Positions 49,798 to 59,170 of a DNA stretch of 64,000 nucleotides are shown piece by piece. The DNA is from Actinotalea subterranea (GTDB lineage: Bacteria > Actinomycetota > Actinomycetes > Actinomycetales > Cellulomonadaceae): assembly GCF_008364845.1 (NCBI RefSeq), contig NZ_VTTP01000007.1:124001-188000 (forward strand), read 5' to 3'. A model generated the notes under the pieces. It saw only the letters and a program-made list of their open reading frames with translations. It did no database searches and was not told where the DNA came from. The first letter of the stretch is position 1, and every line of letters begins with the position of its first letter. A program made the position numbers and the translations under genes.

Positions 49798-50772
49798 GTG
49801 GCCGGGCCCGAGGCGGCACCCGCCGTGCGCCCGTCGGCGCCCGCGCTCGACCTCGCCGTCGGCGCCTACCTCGACCACCTGGCCGTGGAGCGCGGGCTCG
49901 CGGCGAACACGCTCGCCGCGTACCGGCGCGACCTCGCCCGGTACACGGTGTTCCTCGCCGGCCGGGGCTGCGCGGAGGTCCACGCCGTGCAGGAGGCCGA
50001 CGTGCGTGCCTTCCTCGCGTCGGTGCGGACGGGCGAGGACGGGGCGACGCCCCTGTCCGCGTCGTCAGCCGCGCGGATCCTGGCGGCCGTGCACGGGTGG
50101 CACCGGTTCTGCGCGCTCGAGGGGACCGCGCCGCAGGACCCGTCGCGCGGCGTCAAGCCGCCCGCGCAGGCCAGGCGCCTGCCCAAGGCGATCCCGGCGG
50201 AGGACGTCGAGAAGCTGCTGCTCGCCGCGGGCGTCGGCGACGGCCCCGTCCCGCTGCGCGACCGGGCGCTGCTCGAGCTGCTCTACTCGACCGGCGCACG
50301 CATCAGCGAGGTCGTGGGCCTCGACGTCGACGACCTCGAGCTCGACCCCGCGGCCGCGGCGGCGCGGCTGCTCGGCAAGGGCAGCAAGGAGCGCGTCGTG
50401 CCCGTGGGCTCCTACGCGCGCGACGCGGTCGAGGCCTACCTGGTGCGTGCCCGGCCGGCGCTCGCCTCCGGCGGACGGGGGACACCCGCCGTCTTCCTCA
50501 ACACCCGTGGCGCCCGGCTGAGCCGGCAGAGCGCGTGGGCGGTGCTGCGGCAGGCCGCCCAGCGTGCGGGCATCGCACGCGCCGACGACGTGTCACCGCA
50601 CACGCTGCGCCACTCCTTCGCGACGCACCTCCTCGCCGGCGGCGCCGACGTGCGCGTCGTCCAGGAGCTGCTGGGCCACGCCTCGGTGACCACCACGCAG
50701 ATCTACACCCAGGTGACGCCCGACACGCTGCGCGAGGTGTACGCGGCCGCCCATCCGCGCGCGCTCGGCTGA
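49798..50772 (+). CDS. xerD: Tyrosine recombinase XerD
   Basis: A 324-residue site-specific recombinase that resolves chromosome dimers at dif. The catalytic set is complete: Arg168 in TGARISEVV, Lys in GKGSKERVV, His268 and Arg271 in [10 protein letters not shown], His294 in [14 protein letters not shown] and the nucleophile Tyr303. The N-terminal SAM-like domain starts [20 protein letters not shown]. The next genes are parA, scpA and scpB, the conserved chromosome-maintenance block, which argues for the cellular XerD rather than a phage integrase. GTG 49798 is eight bases after ctaB. Confidence 0.92.
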   Translation: MAGPEAAPAVRPSAPALDLAVGAYLDHLAVERGLAANTLAAYRRDLARYTVFLAGRGCAEVHAVQEADVRAFLASVRTGEDGATPLSASSAARILAAVHGWHRFCALEGTAPQDPSRGVKPPAQARRLPKAIPAEDVEKLLLAAGVGDGPVPLRDRALLELLYSTGARISEVVGLDVDDLELDPAAAAARLLGKGSKERVVPVGSYARDAVEAYLVRARPALASGGRGTPAVFLNTRGARLSRQSAWAVLRQAAQRAGIARADDVSPHTLRHSFATHLLAGGADVRVVQELLGHASVTTTQIYTQVTPDTLREVYAAAHPRALG

Positions 50773-50885
50773 TCGGCGGGGAGGGCCTCGGGCCGGGTCA
50801 CGGCCCGCACGGCTGCCGACGCACAGCCGCCCGTGAGGTGTTCCCGTGACGGCGGCGCCTTCGCGGTCGGGCGCCCGCGCTGCGG

Positions 50886-50891
50886 TAACCT
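50886..50891 (+). promoter_or_regulatory. -10 hexamer of the parA-scp operon, probable leaderless start
   Basis: TAACCT ends seven bases before GTG 50899, which is where RNA would start. No ribosome site precedes the gene. Confidence 0.6.
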
Positions 50892-50898
50892 CGGGGCC

Positions 50899-51774
50899 GT
50901 GACCAGCCAGGACCCGGACGGACCCGACGCGACGCTGACGGACCCCGTCGGACGGCCCTTGCCGGAGCTCCCTGAGCCCGCCCCGCTCACCTCGCACGGT
51001 CCCGCACGCGTCATCGCGCTGTGCAACCAGAAGGGCGGCGTCGGCAAGACGACGACGACGATCAACCTGGGCGCGGCCCTCGCCGACTACGGCCGCCGGG
51101 TGCTCGTCGTGGACTTCGACCCGCAGGGGGCGGCCTCGGTCGGCCTCGGGACGAGCCCGCACGAGCTCGACCGCACCATCTACAACCTCCTCATGGAGCG
51201 CGGGGCGGTCATCCAGGACGTCATCCGGCCCACGGCCGTGCCCAACCTGGACCTGCTGCCCGCGAACATCGACCTCTCGGCGGCCGAGGTCCAGCTCGTG
51301 GGCGAGGTCGCTCGCGAGTCGATCCTGTCCCGTGTGCTGCGTCCGGTCGAGGACGAGTACGACGTGATCCTCGTCGACTGCCAGCCGTCCCTCGGGCTGC
51401 TCACGGTCAACGCGCTGACGGCCGCGCACGGGGTGCTGATCCCGCTCGAGTGCGAGTTCTTCGCCCTGCGCGGCGTCGCGCTCCTCGTCGAGACCGTCGA
51501 GAAGGTGCGCGACCGCCTCAACCCGCGGCTCCAGGTCGACGGCATCCTCGCGACCATGTACGACCCCCGCACGCTGCACTCGCGTGAGGTCATCGCGCGC
51601 GTCCACGAGGCGTTCGGCGACCAGCTGCTGCACACGGTCATCGGTCGCACCGTGAAGTTCCCGGACTCGTCGGTCGCCGCGGAGCCCATCACCACGTACG
51701 CGCCGACGCACTCGGGTGCCGCGGCGTACCGGCAGCTCGCGCGTGAGCTGGTGGCCCGTGGCGATGCCGCCTGA
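50899..51774 (+). CDS. ParA/Soj-family ATPase (no parB nearby)
   Basis: A 291-residue deviant Walker ATPase: CNQKGGVGKTTTTINLGAAL near residue 42, VLVVDFDPQGAASVGLG, and VILVDCQPSLGLLTVNALTA. Such proteins position chromosomes or large complexes by ATP-driven DNA binding. It lies directly before scpA, overlapping it, with no ParB-like gene in sight, so it is the second Soj-type ParA seen beside scpAB in actinobacteria rather than the origin-linked pair. The first 35 residues are a Pro/Asp-rich extension. GTG 50899 is set by the -10 hexamer. Confidence 0.88.
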   Translation: MTSQDPDGPDATLTDPVGRPLPELPEPAPLTSHGPARVIALCNQKGGVGKTTTTINLGAALADYGRRVLVVDFDPQGAASVGLGTSPHELDRTIYNLLMERGAVIQDVIRPTAVPNLDLLPANIDLSAAEVQLVGEVARESILSRVLRPVEDEYDVILVDCQPSLGLLTVNALTAAHGVLIPLECEFFALRGVALLVETVEKVRDRLNPRLQVDGILATMYDPRTLHSREVIARVHEAFGDQLLHTVIGRTVKFPDSSVAAEPITTYAPTHSGAAAYRQLARELVARGDAA

Positions 51775-52783
51775 CGGCGAGCGCGCGACCGGCCTCCCGA
51801 CGTCCCTGCCCGCGAACGGCGCGGCGGGCGAGCAGCCCGCCGGGCGCGGGCACAGCCCGTTCGAGGTGCACCTCGAGAACTTCTCCGGACCCTTCGACCT
51901 CCTGCTCGGGCTCATCGCCAAGCACAAGCTGGACATCACCGAGGTCGCGCTCGCGCAGGTGACCGACGAGTTCATCGCGGCCGTGCGGGCTGCCGAGACC
52001 AGCGGGTCACCGTGGGAGCTCGGCCAGATCAGCGAGTTCCTCGTGGTCGCGGCGACGCTCCTGGACCTCAAGGCCGCGCGCCTGCTGCCGGCGGGGGACG
52101 TGGAGGACGCCGAGGACCTCGAGATGCTCGAGGCCCGTGACCTGCTCTTCGCCCGCCTCCTGCAGTACCGCGCCTACAAGGAGGTCGCTGCCGGCCTCGG
52201 CGAGCGGCTCGCCGCCCAGGCCCGGAGCCTGCCCCGCACCGTCTCGCTCGAGCCACAGCTCGCGGCGCTCCTGCCCGAGCTCGTCCTGCAGATCGGTCCG
52301 TCGGAGCTCGCGATCCTCGCGGCGCACGCGCTGCGGCCCCGTGCGGCGCCGCCCGGGGTGGACCTGAGCCACCTGCACGCCCCGGCCGTCAGCGTCCGGG
52401 AGCAGGCGGCGGTGCTCGTCGACCGGCTGCGCCGGGCCGGCTCGGGCTCGTTCCGGTCGCTGGTGGCCGACGCCGAGACGACCCTCGTGGTGGTGGTCAG
52501 GTTCCTCGCGCTCCTCGAGCTGTTCCGCGAGGGAGTCGTGGCGTTCGACCAGGTCAACCCGCTCGGGGACCTCACGGTTCGCTGGACGGGCGGCGAGGAC
52601 GCCGAGGTCGAGGTCGGCGACGACTACGGCGGCCCGGGCACCGTGCCCGGGGACCCTGAGCCCGTGGGCGGCCCGGGCGGCGAGCAGGGGCGTCCCGCGG
52701 CCGTCGCCGCCACCCCACCCGTTCCGGGCACGCCCGCGGGGGCACCCGACCATGACGTCGAGACCGAGGAGGCCCAGCCGTGA
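51764..52783 (+). CDS. scpA: Segregation and condensation protein A (kleisin)
   Basis: A 339-residue kleisin that bridges the SMC ATPase heads. The conserved N-terminal region is FEVHLENFSGPFDLLLGLIA and KHKLDITEVALAQVTDEFI; the C-terminal winged helix contains VVVVRFLALLELFREGVVAF. A Gly/Pro-rich tail of about 60 residues is extra. ATG 51764 lies inside the parA 3' end (11-base overlap), and its stop overlaps the scpB start (GTGA). Together with ScpB and SMC it compacts the chromosome. Confidence 0.92.
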   Translation: MPPDGERATGLPTSLPANGAAGEQPAGRGHSPFEVHLENFSGPFDLLLGLIAKHKLDITEVALAQVTDEFIAAVRAAETSGSPWELGQISEFLVVAATLLDLKAARLLPAGDVEDAEDLEMLEARDLLFARLLQYRAYKEVAAGLGERLAAQARSLPRTVSLEPQLAALLPELVLQIGPSELAILAAHALRPRAAPPGVDLSHLHAPAVSVREQAAVLVDRLRRAGSGSFRSLVADAETTLVVVVRFLALLELFREGVVAFDQVNPLGDLTVRWTGGEDAEVEVGDDYGGPGTVPGDPEPVGGPGGEQGRPAAVAATPPVPGTPAGAPDHDVETEEAQP

Positions 52784-53580
52784 GCGCACAGACACCCGAC
52801 GGCGTCGCAGACGAGACGGGCGTGCCGGCGACCGTCGACGAGCTCGCGTTCGACGTCGCGGACCTCCCGGGCGGTGCGGAGGCTGCGGTCGAGGCCGTCC
52901 TGATGGTCGCGGACGAGCCCGTGTCCGCCGTGGAGATCGCGACGGTGCTGGGCCTTGCGACGACCCGGGTCGAGGCGCTGCTCGACGAGCTGGCCGCGGA
53001 GTACCGGGGCGTGGGGCAGAGCAGGCCTCGAGGGTTCGAGCTGCGCAACGTCGCCGGGGGCTGGCGGTTCTACTCCGCGCCGGCGCACGCCGACGTCGTC
53101 GGGCGCTTCGTGCTCGACGGGCAGACGGCCCGCCTGACGCAGGCCGCGCTCGAGACCCTCGCGGTCATCGCCTACCGCCAGCCCGTCACACGGGGCCAGG
53201 TCTCCGCGGTGCGTGGCGTCAACGTCGACTCCGTGGTGCGCACGCTCGCCGCCCGCGGGCTCGTCGCGGAGATCGGGACGGAGCCCAGCGGGGCGGTCCT
53301 GTACGGGACGACCACGTACTTCCTGGAGCGGCTCGGCATGACGAGCCTCGACGACCTGCCGCCTCTCGCGCCGTACCTCCCGGACATCGAGTCGATGTCC
53401 GGGATCGACGAGGAGCTCGACGACGGTCGCCGGGGCGCGCGCGGACGGCCCGACGACGGCGCGCCGGCGTCCGCGGCCGGAGCGGTCGACGGAACCGACC
53501 TGCTGCCCGACGACGGGGCCGACGAGCCAGACGTGCAGGACCAGCCCGACCAGCAGCCCGACGAAGGAAGCCAGCCATGA
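52780..53580 (+). CDS. scpB: Segregation and condensation protein B
   Basis: A 266-residue protein with two winged-helix domains that binds ScpA. AVLMVADEPVSAVEIATVLG begins the first; LTQAALETLAVIAYRQPVTR and VNVDSVVRTLAARGLVAEIG form the second; TTTYFLERLGMTSLDDLPPL ends the fold. The last 75 residues are acidic and Pro/Gln/Asp-rich, longer than usual. Start GTG 52780 and stop both overlap their neighbours by four bases. Confidence 0.92.
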   Translation: MSAQTPDGVADETGVPATVDELAFDVADLPGGAEAAVEAVLMVADEPVSAVEIATVLGLATTRVEALLDELAAEYRGVGQSRPRGFELRNVAGGWRFYSAPAHADVVGRFVLDGQTARLTQAALETLAVIAYRQPVTRGQVSAVRGVNVDSVVRTLAARGLVAEIGTEPSGAVLYGTTTYFLERLGMTSLDDLPPLAPYLPDIESMSGIDEELDDGRRGARGRPDDGAPASAAGAVDGTDLLPDDGADEPDVQDQPDQQPDEGSQP

Positions 53581-54338
53581 GCCCGCGAGAGACCGCCGTC
53601 GACGTGCACGACCCGGACGGCATCAGGCTGCAGAAGGTGCTCGCCACGGCCGGTCTCGGCTCGCGCCGCGCGTGCGAGCAGCTGATCGCCGCGGGCCGTG
53701 TCCAGGTCGACGGGACGACCGTGCGCGAGCTGGGGGTCCGGGTCGACCCGCGCACGGCAGTGATCCACGTGGACGGGATGCGCCTGCAGCTCGACACGTC
53801 GCTCGTGACGATCGCGCTCAACAAGCCGCTCGGCGTCGTCTCGACGATGCACGACCCGCAGGGCCGGCGCTCGCTCGCCGAGTTCGTCGCCGACCGCGAG
53901 GAGCGGCTCTTCCACGTGGGCAGGCTCGACGCCGAGACGGAGGGCCTGCTGCTCCTGACGAACGACGGCGAGCTCGCGAACCGCCTCGCGCACCCGTCGC
54001 ACGGTGTCCGCAAGACCTACCTCGCGACGGTCGAGGGCCGCGTCAAGCCGGCGGTCGCCGCGCGCCTGCGCTCGGGCATCGAGCTCGAGGACGGGCCCGT
54101 GTCGGTGGACGCGTACAAGGTCGTCGACATGTCGCCGGACGCGACCATGGTCGAGGTCGTCATCCACGAGGGCCGCAACCGCGTGGTGCGCCGCATGTTC
54201 GACGCCGTCGGGCACCCCGTGACGCGCCTGCTGCGCACGCAGGTGGGGCCGATCCGGCTCGGCACGCTCCAGCCGGGCCGCACGCGTGTGCTCGGCCGCG
54301 AGGAGCTCGGCTCGCTCATGGCCGCCGTGGGCATGTGA
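53577..54338 (+). CDS. rluB: 23S rRNA pseudouridine synthase, RluB/RsuA family
   Basis: A 253-residue RNA-modifying enzyme. An S4 RNA-binding domain (IRLQKVLATAGLGSRRACEQ) is at residues 16-60, and the catalytic Asp lies in HVGRLDAETEGLLLLTNDG near residue 125, with KTYLATVEG and EGRNRVVRRMFDAVGHPV following. RluB makes the pseudouridine near the peptidyl-transferase centre of 23S rRNA; RluE/RluF-like specificity cannot be excluded from sequence alone. Its place after scpAB is conserved. Confidence 0.9.
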   Translation: MSPRETAVDVHDPDGIRLQKVLATAGLGSRRACEQLIAAGRVQVDGTTVRELGVRVDPRTAVIHVDGMRLQLDTSLVTIALNKPLGVVSTMHDPQGRRSLAEFVADREERLFHVGRLDAETEGLLLLTNDGELANRLAHPSHGVRKTYLATVEGRVKPAVAARLRSGIELEDGPVSVDAYKVVDMSPDATMVEVVIHEGRNRVVRRMFDAVGHPVTRLLRTQVGPIRLGTLQPGRTRVLGREELGSLMAAVGM

Positions 54339-54340
54339 CG

Positions 54341-54376
54341 TGCGCGTGGCCCGCGCGATGCGCGTGACCCGCGCGA
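54341..54376. repeat. 18-bp tandem duplication downstream of rluB
   Basis: TGCGCGTGGCCCGCGCGA (54341-54358) is followed at once by a copy differing in one base (54359-54376). It is non-coding and starts two bases after the rluB stop. Confidence 0.75.
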
Positions 54377-54445
54377 CGGAGGGCGGCACGGGCCGGGTCC
54401 GGTCGGTGCCCGCGGACGTCCCGACGCCCGGCGCACCGGGGCGGG

Positions 54446-54451
54446 TACGCT
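54446..54451 (+). promoter_or_regulatory. -10 hexamer of aroH
   Basis: TACGCT would start RNA near 54458, giving a 33-base leader with GGGAGG six to seven bases before the ATG, an ordinary leadered arrangement. Confidence 0.5.
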
Positions 54452-54491
54452 CGCGCACCGTCAGCAGCAGGGCGTCCTTGGGAGGTGCACG

Positions 54492-54854
54492 ATGACGGTT
54501 CGCGCGATCCGCGGGGCGACCCAGCTCGAGCGTGACGAGCGTGACCACCTGTTCGAGCGCACCGCCGAGCTCGTGCGTGAGGTCTTGTCGGCCAACGCGA
54601 TCGGGACGGACGCGCTGATCTCGATCATCTTCACGTGCACGCCTGACCTGCGCAGCGACTTCCCGGCCACCGCCGCGCGGGAGATGGGCATGGGTGACGT
54701 GCCCCTCATGTGCGCCGTCGAGATCGACGTGCCCACGGCGTTGCCGCGCGTCGTGCGCCTCATGGCCCACGCGGAGCTCGACGTCCCGCGCGCGGACGTC
54801 CGCCACGTCTACCTGCACGGCGCGACGGTGCTGCGCCGGGACCTCGCGCAGTGA
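54492..54854 (+). CDS. aroH: Chorismate mutase, AroH class
   Basis: A 120-residue trimeric enzyme turning chorismate into prephenate. It aligns by eye with the B. subtilis type: the active-site residues fall at Arg7 (RAIRGATQ), Glu77 (CAVEIDV), Arg89 (RVVRLMAH) and Tyr107 (HVYLHGAT). Length is normal. Its stop overlaps the start of the prephenate dehydrogenase gene, so the two consecutive steps to tyrosine are translationally coupled. Confidence 0.94.
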   Translation: MTVRAIRGATQLERDERDHLFERTAELVREVLSANAIGTDALISIIFTCTPDLRSDFPATAAREMGMGDVPLMCAVEIDVPTALPRVVRLMAHAELDVPRADVRHVYLHGATVLRRDLAQ

Positions 54855-56002
54855 CCCCCGCCGACGCGAGGGCCGCCGCTGACGCGACGGTGCCGCCGGC
54901 GGCCACCCGCGGACCGGTCCGCATCGTCGGGACGGGTCTGCTCGGCGCGAGCATCGGCATGGCCCTGCGCGCCATGGGGGTCGAGGTCGTGCTCCAGGAC
55001 CCGTCGCGCACCACGGTCCTGCTCGCGCGGGACGTGGGCGCGGGCCGCCTCGCGACGCCGCAGGACCGTGACGTGCGCCTCGTGGTGGTCGCGGCCCCGC
55101 CGGACGTCACGCCCGACGTGGTGCTCGCCGAGCTCGAGGCGTTCCCGGGGGCTGTCGTCACGGACGTCGCGAGCGTCAAGAGCGCGGTCCTCGACGCCCT
55201 GCGCGCCGCGGGCGCCGACCTGACGCGCTACGTGGGCTCGCACCCGATGGCTGGCTCCGAGCGGAGCGGCCCGACGGCGGCGCGCCCGGACCTGTTCACG
55301 GGCCGCCCCTGGGTGGTCGTGGGCTCTGGCGCATCCAGCGGTGACGCGGTGCTCGCGGTGCGTGACCTGGCCGCGGACCTCGGCGCGACGCCGGTGATGC
55401 TCGACGCGGCGGCGCACGACGACGCGGTCGCGCTCGTCTCGCACGTCCCTCAGGTCGCGGCGTCCCTCGTCGCCGCACGCCTGCGCACCGCCGACCCGGC
55501 CGCGCTGGACCTCGCGGGCCAGGGGCTGCGCGACGTCACACGTGTCGCGGCGAGCGACCCTGCGCTGTGGACCTCGATCCTCGCGGCCAACGCGGGGGCC
55601 GTCACCCCGGTCCTCCGGGCCCTTCGCGGCGACCTCGACGCGCTCATCGCCGCGCTCGACGAGGCGGACGCCGCGGACGCGGCCGAGTCGGTCGGTGCGG
55701 GCGCGCTCGGGACCGTCGCGGCGGCCATCGTCGCCGGCAACGAGGGCGTCGCGCGCATCCCCGGCAAGCACGGTGGCGTGCGCAAGGCGTACGACGTCGT
55801 CACGGTCCTCGTGCCCGACGAGCCGGGGCAGCTGGCCCGGCTCCTGGCGGACGTGGGCGCCGCGGGGATCAACCTCGAGGAGCTCCAGCTCGAGCACGCG
55901 CCGCGCCAGGCCGTCGGCCTCGCGTCGATCTCGGTGCTCCGCGGCCTGCGGTCTCGGCTCGAGGACGAGCTCACGACGCGCGGGTGGCGGCTCGCGGGAT
56001 GA
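54851..56002 (+). CDS. tyrA: Prephenate dehydrogenase with C-terminal ACT-like domain
   Basis: A 383-residue enzyme for tyrosine synthesis that oxidatively decarboxylates prephenate. The Rossmann motif VGTGLLGASIGMALRAMG is near residue 25; YVGSHPMAGSERSGPTAARP carries the catalytic His and substrate residues; SHVPQVAASLVAARL is conserved. The end (VTVLVPDEPGQLARLLADVG) is an ACT-type regulatory domain, suggesting feedback control by an amino acid. GTG 54851. Confidence 0.93.
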   Translation: MTPADARAAADATVPPAATRGPVRIVGTGLLGASIGMALRAMGVEVVLQDPSRTTVLLARDVGAGRLATPQDRDVRLVVVAAPPDVTPDVVLAELEAFPGAVVTDVASVKSAVLDALRAAGADLTRYVGSHPMAGSERSGPTAARPDLFTGRPWVVVGSGASSGDAVLAVRDLAADLGATPVMLDAAAHDDAVALVSHVPQVAASLVAARLRTADPAALDLAGQGLRDVTRVAASDPALWTSILAANAGAVTPVLRALRGDLDALIAALDEADAADAAESVGAGALGTVAAAIVAGNEGVARIPGKHGGVRKAYDVVTVLVPDEPGQLARLLADVGAAGINLEELQLEHAPRQAVGLASISVLRGLRSRLEDELTTRGWRLAG

Positions 56003-56061
56003 TCTGACGGCCGCGCAGCGATGCGGCCGGGCGAGAGGTGGATGACGACGTGGGGAGCACG

Positions 56062-56895
56062 ATGCACGAGGGCGGGGACACCGTGGGCGACGGCTCGCTG
56101 GGCGACGAGGCGGCGGCCGACCAGGCTGTGGGCGACGAGGCTGTGGGCGGCGAGGCGACGGGTGCGTCGACGGCCGCGGGCGGCGACGCGAGGCCGCTCG
56201 TGGTCGCTGTCGACGGCCCGTCGGGCTCCGGCAAGTCCAGCGTGTGCCGCAAGGCTGCGGCCCGGCTCGGTCTCGCGTACCTCGACACCGGGGCGATGTA
56301 CCGCGCCGCGACGTGGTGGTGCCTCGAGCAGGGCGTCGACCTGGCCGACGCGGCGCTCGTCGCGGCGACGGTTCGGACGATGGTGCTGGAGATGGGCCTG
56401 GACCCGCACTTCCCGACGTTCCAGGTCGCCGGCCACGACATCGGCACCGCGATCCGGGCGGCGGAGATCTCGACGGTGGTGAGCGCCGTGGCGACCAACC
56501 TGGACGTCCGGGCCGACCTCGGTGCGCGGCAGCGGCGCGTGATCGAGGTCGAGTGCCTGCCGCAGGGGACGAGCGACGGCCGCGGCGTCGTCGTCGAGGG
56601 CCGTGACATCACGACGGTCATCGCGCCCGACGCCGACGTGCGCATCCTGCTGACCGCGAGCGAAGAGGCACGCCTCGCGCGCCGTGCCCGCGAGCTGCAC
56701 GGCGTGGCCGACGCGTCCGCCCTCGCAGCGACGCGTGACCAGGTGGTGCGTCGGGACGCGCAGGACTCGACGGTCGTCGAGTTCCAGACGGCGGCGGACG
56801 GCGTCGTGACCGTGGACTCCTCCGACCTCGACCTCGAGCAGACGGTCGAGGCGGTGCTCGAGGTCGTCGCGCGGGTCGCCGGCCGCACCGCGTGA
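56062..56895 (+). CDS. cmk: Cytidylate kinase with a pentapeptide-repeat N-terminal extension
   Basis: From ATG 56062 this is 277 residues; it phosphorylates CMP and dCMP. The P-loop VAVDGPSGSGKSSVCRKAA, YLDTGAMYRAATWWCLEQG and VVEGRDITTVIAPDADVRIL are diagnostic. Core Cmk is about 225 residues. The extra N-terminus contains five degenerate five-residue repeats (VGDGS, LGDEA, AADQA, VGDEA, VGGEA). The start is uncertain: GTG 56038 would add eight residues, but GGGGAG (56052-56057) favours ATG 56062. The stop overlaps the next start (GTGA). Confidence 0.92.
   Translation: MHEGGDTVGDGSLGDEAAADQAVGDEAVGGEATGASTAAGGDARPLVVAVDGPSGSGKSSVCRKAAARLGLAYLDTGAMYRAATWWCLEQGVDLADAALVAATVRTMVLEMGLDPHFPTFQVAGHDIGTAIRAAEISTVVSAVATNLDVRADLGARQRRVIEVECLPQGTSDGRGVVVEGRDITTVIAPDADVRILLTASEEARLARRARELHGVADASALAATRDQVVRRDAQDSTVVEFQTAADGVVTVDSSDLDLEQTVEAVLEVVARVAGRTA
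56083..56157 (+). repeat. Five 15-bp repeats in the 5' end of cmk
   Basis: Five in-frame 15-base units encode VGDGS, LGDEA, AADQA, VGDEA and VGGEA. The last two units (56128-56142 and 56143-56157) are the most alike at DNA level. Confidence 0.75.
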
Positions 56896-57575
56896 GCGGG
56901 ACGCCGGGACCCGGTCCGGCGGGGCCGCGCTGGTCCCGGTGGCTGGGCCGCTTCCTCGCGGTGGTCGTGTGGCGCACGCAGCGGCTCGGCACCCGGAACG
57001 TGCCCCGTACCGGTGGGGTGCTGCTCGCCGCGAACCACATCGGCATGATTGACGGGCCGATCCTGCACGGTGCCGCGCCCCGGGGGACGCACGTCCTCGT
57101 CAAGCACGAGCTGTTCCGCGGCCCGCTCGGCGTGCTGCTGCGCGCCGCCGGCCAGATCCCCGTGGACAGGTCCAGCGGCCGCGACGCCCTCGCGGCGGCG
57201 CTCGGCGTGCTGCGGCGCGGTGGTGCCGTGGGCATCTTCCCCGAGGGCAACCGCGGTCGCGGTGACGCGTCGAGCGCGCGCGCCGGGGTCGCCTGGCTCG
57301 CCGTCACGTCGGGCGTGCCGGTCGTCCCGGTCGCGGTCCTCGGCACGCGGCGCACGGGCGAGGCCGTCGGCCACGTGCCGGGCGTGCGGCGCCGGCTCGT
57401 CGTGGCCTTCGGGGAGCCGATCACGATCGACCGTCCCGCCGGGGTCTCGGGCAAGGCCGCCGTCGCCCACGCCGCCGAGCTGATCCGCGACGGTCTCGCG
57501 GCGCACGTGCAGGCTGTGAGCGCGCAGACGGGCGTGCCGCTGCCGCAGGACGGGCCGGGTTCCCGACCCGACTGA
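56892..57575 (+). CDS. plsC: 1-acyl-sn-glycerol-3-phosphate acyltransferase family protein
   Basis: A 227-residue membrane-associated acyltransferase of phospholipid synthesis. The catalytic NHxxxxD motif is in [12 protein letters not shown] near residue 48, and the glycerol-phosphate motif is FPEGNRGRG (usually FPEGTR). [12 protein letters not shown] and [12 protein letters not shown] are the other family blocks. It is inserted between cmk and der, which are adjacent in many relatives, and overlaps cmk by four bases (GTGA). Confidence 0.9.
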   Translation: MSGTPGPGPAGPRWSRWLGRFLAVVVWRTQRLGTRNVPRTGGVLLAANHIGMIDGPILHGAAPRGTHVLVKHELFRGPLGVLLRAAGQIPVDRSSGRDALAAALGVLRRGGAVGIFPEGNRGRGDASSARAGVAWLAVTSGVPVVPVAVLGTRRTGEAVGHVPGVRRRLVVAFGEPITIDRPAGVSGKAAVAHAAELIRDGLAAHVQAVSAQTGVPLPQDGPGSRPD

Positions 57576-57634
57576 GGCGGCCTCGGGCGGGGCCGGTTCG
57601 TCGCCTGGGCCCCCGGCAGGGGAGGATGGTCCCC

Positions 57635-59170
57635 ATGACCGAGCAGACCCCCGACGCCGCACCGGACGTCACGGACCTCATCGAGGACCCTTCCGGCCAC
57701 CCCCTGATCGACGCCGGTGCCCCGGAGACCCCCGAGGAGGTCGCGCGCGAGCGTGCGCTGCGGGCAGGTCTCGACGAGTTCGACCTGGCAGAGGAGGACC
57801 TCGCGCTCCTCGGGGGCGGCGAGGAGCCGGCCGAGGGAGCCGAGCCGAAGGGTCCGCTTCCCGTGCTCGCCGTCGTCGGGCGCCCCAACGTCGGCAAGTC
57901 GACGCTCGTGAACCGGATCCTCGGTCGTCGCGAGGCCGTCGTCGAGGACAAGCCCGGCGTGACCCGTGACCGGGTGAGCTACCCGGCCGAGTGGGCCGGC
58001 CGCGAGTTCACGCTCGTCGACACGGGCGGCTGGGAGGTCGACGTCGCGGGCATCCACGCGCGGGTCGCCGAGCAGGCGGAGATCGCGATCGACCTGGCCG
58101 ACGTCGTCCTGTTCGTGGTCGACGCGACCGTGGGCGCGACGTCGACGGACGAGCAGGTCGTGCGGCTGCTCCGCAAGGCGAAGAAGCCCGTGATCCTCGC
58201 GGCGAACAAGGTGGACGGCCCGCGGGCCGAGGCGGACGCCGCCGAGCTCTGGAGCCTCGGCCTCGGTGAGCCCCACCCGATCTCCGCGCTGCACGGCCGG
58301 GGGACCGGTGACCTGCTCGACGCCATGGTCGACGAGCTCCCCGAGGTCTCCGCGTACGGCGGCGCGCTGCGCCTGGGCGGGCCGCGTCGCGTCGCGCTCG
58401 TCGGGCGCCCCAACGTCGGCAAGTCGAGCCTGCTCAACAAGGTGCTCGGCGAGGACCGGGTGGTCGTCGACGCCGAGGCCGGGACCACGCGTGACCCCGT
58501 CGACGAGCTCGTCGAGCTCGGCGGCAAGACGTGGTGGTTCATCGACACGGCGGGCATCCGTCGGCGCGTGCACCAGACGTCGGGCGCCGACTTCTACGCG
58601 TCGTTGCGTACCCAGGCCGCGATCGAGAAGGCCGAGGTCGCGGTCGTGCTCGTCGACGCGAGCGTCCGGATGACCGAGCAGGACACGCGCGTGATCTCCC
58701 AGGTCGTCGAGGCCGGGCGTGCGCTGGTGATCGCGTACAACAAGTGGGACCTCATGGACGAGGACCGCCGCCCCTACCTCGAGCGTGAGATCGAGCAGGA
58801 CCTCGTGCAGGTGCAGTGGGCGCCGCGCGTCAACGTGTCGGCCAAGACCGGGTGGCACAAGGACCGGCTCGTGCCCGCGATCGAGAAGTCGCTCGCTTCG
58901 TGGGACATGCGGATCCCGACGGGCCGCCTCAACGCGTTCCTCGGTGAGCTGGTTGCCGCGCACCCCCACCCGCTGCGCGGCGGCAAGCAGCCGCGCATCC
59001 TGTTCGCCACGCAGGCCGACACGCGTCCGCCGCGCTTCGTGATCTTCGCGACCGGGTTCCTCGAGGCGGGCTACCGCCGGTTCATCGAGCGTCGCCTGCG
59101 TGAGACGTTCGGGTTCGAGGGCTCGCCGATCTCGATCTCGGTGCGCGTCCGGGAGAAGCGCAAGCGGTGA
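57635..59170 (+). CDS. der: Ribosome biogenesis GTPase Der (EngA)
   Basis: A 511-residue protein with two tandem GTPase domains that assists 50S subunit assembly. G1 motifs are [15 protein letters not shown] near residue 85 and [15 protein letters not shown] near 260; G3 VDTGGW and IDTAGI; G4 NKVD and NKWD. The KH-like C-terminal domain ends VRVREKRKR. About 70 acidic residues precede the first domain. ATG 57635 has GGAGG nine bases upstream and is preferred to the ATG three codons earlier. Confidence 0.95.
   Translation: MTEQTPDAAPDVTDLIEDPSGHPLIDAGAPETPEEVARERALRAGLDEFDLAEEDLALLGGGEEPAEGAEPKGPLPVLAVVGRPNVGKSTLVNRILGRREAVVEDKPGVTRDRVSYPAEWAGREFTLVDTGGWEVDVAGIHARVAEQAEIAIDLADVVLFVVDATVGATSTDEQVVRLLRKAKKPVILAANKVDGPRAEADAAELWSLGLGEPHPISALHGRGTGDLLDAMVDELPEVSAYGGALRLGGPRRVALVGRPNVGKSSLLNKVLGEDRVVVDAEAGTTRDPVDELVELGGKTWWFIDTAGIRRRVHQTSGADFYASLRTQAAIEKAEVAVVLVDASVRMTEQDTRVISQVVEAGRALVIAYNKWDLMDEDRRPYLEREIEQDLVQVQWAPRVNVSAKTGWHKDRLVPAIEKSLASWDMRIPTGRLNAFLGELVAAHPHPLRGGKQPRILFATQADTRPPRFVIFATGFLEAGYRRFIERRLRETFGFEGSPISISVRVREKRKR

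Noticed and set aside
49798-50772. The tyrosine recombinase as a phage or island integrase
   Set aside because: It sits in the conserved [16 protein letters not shown] chromosome block, has normal XerD length and motifs, and no attachment-site tRNA is adjacent.
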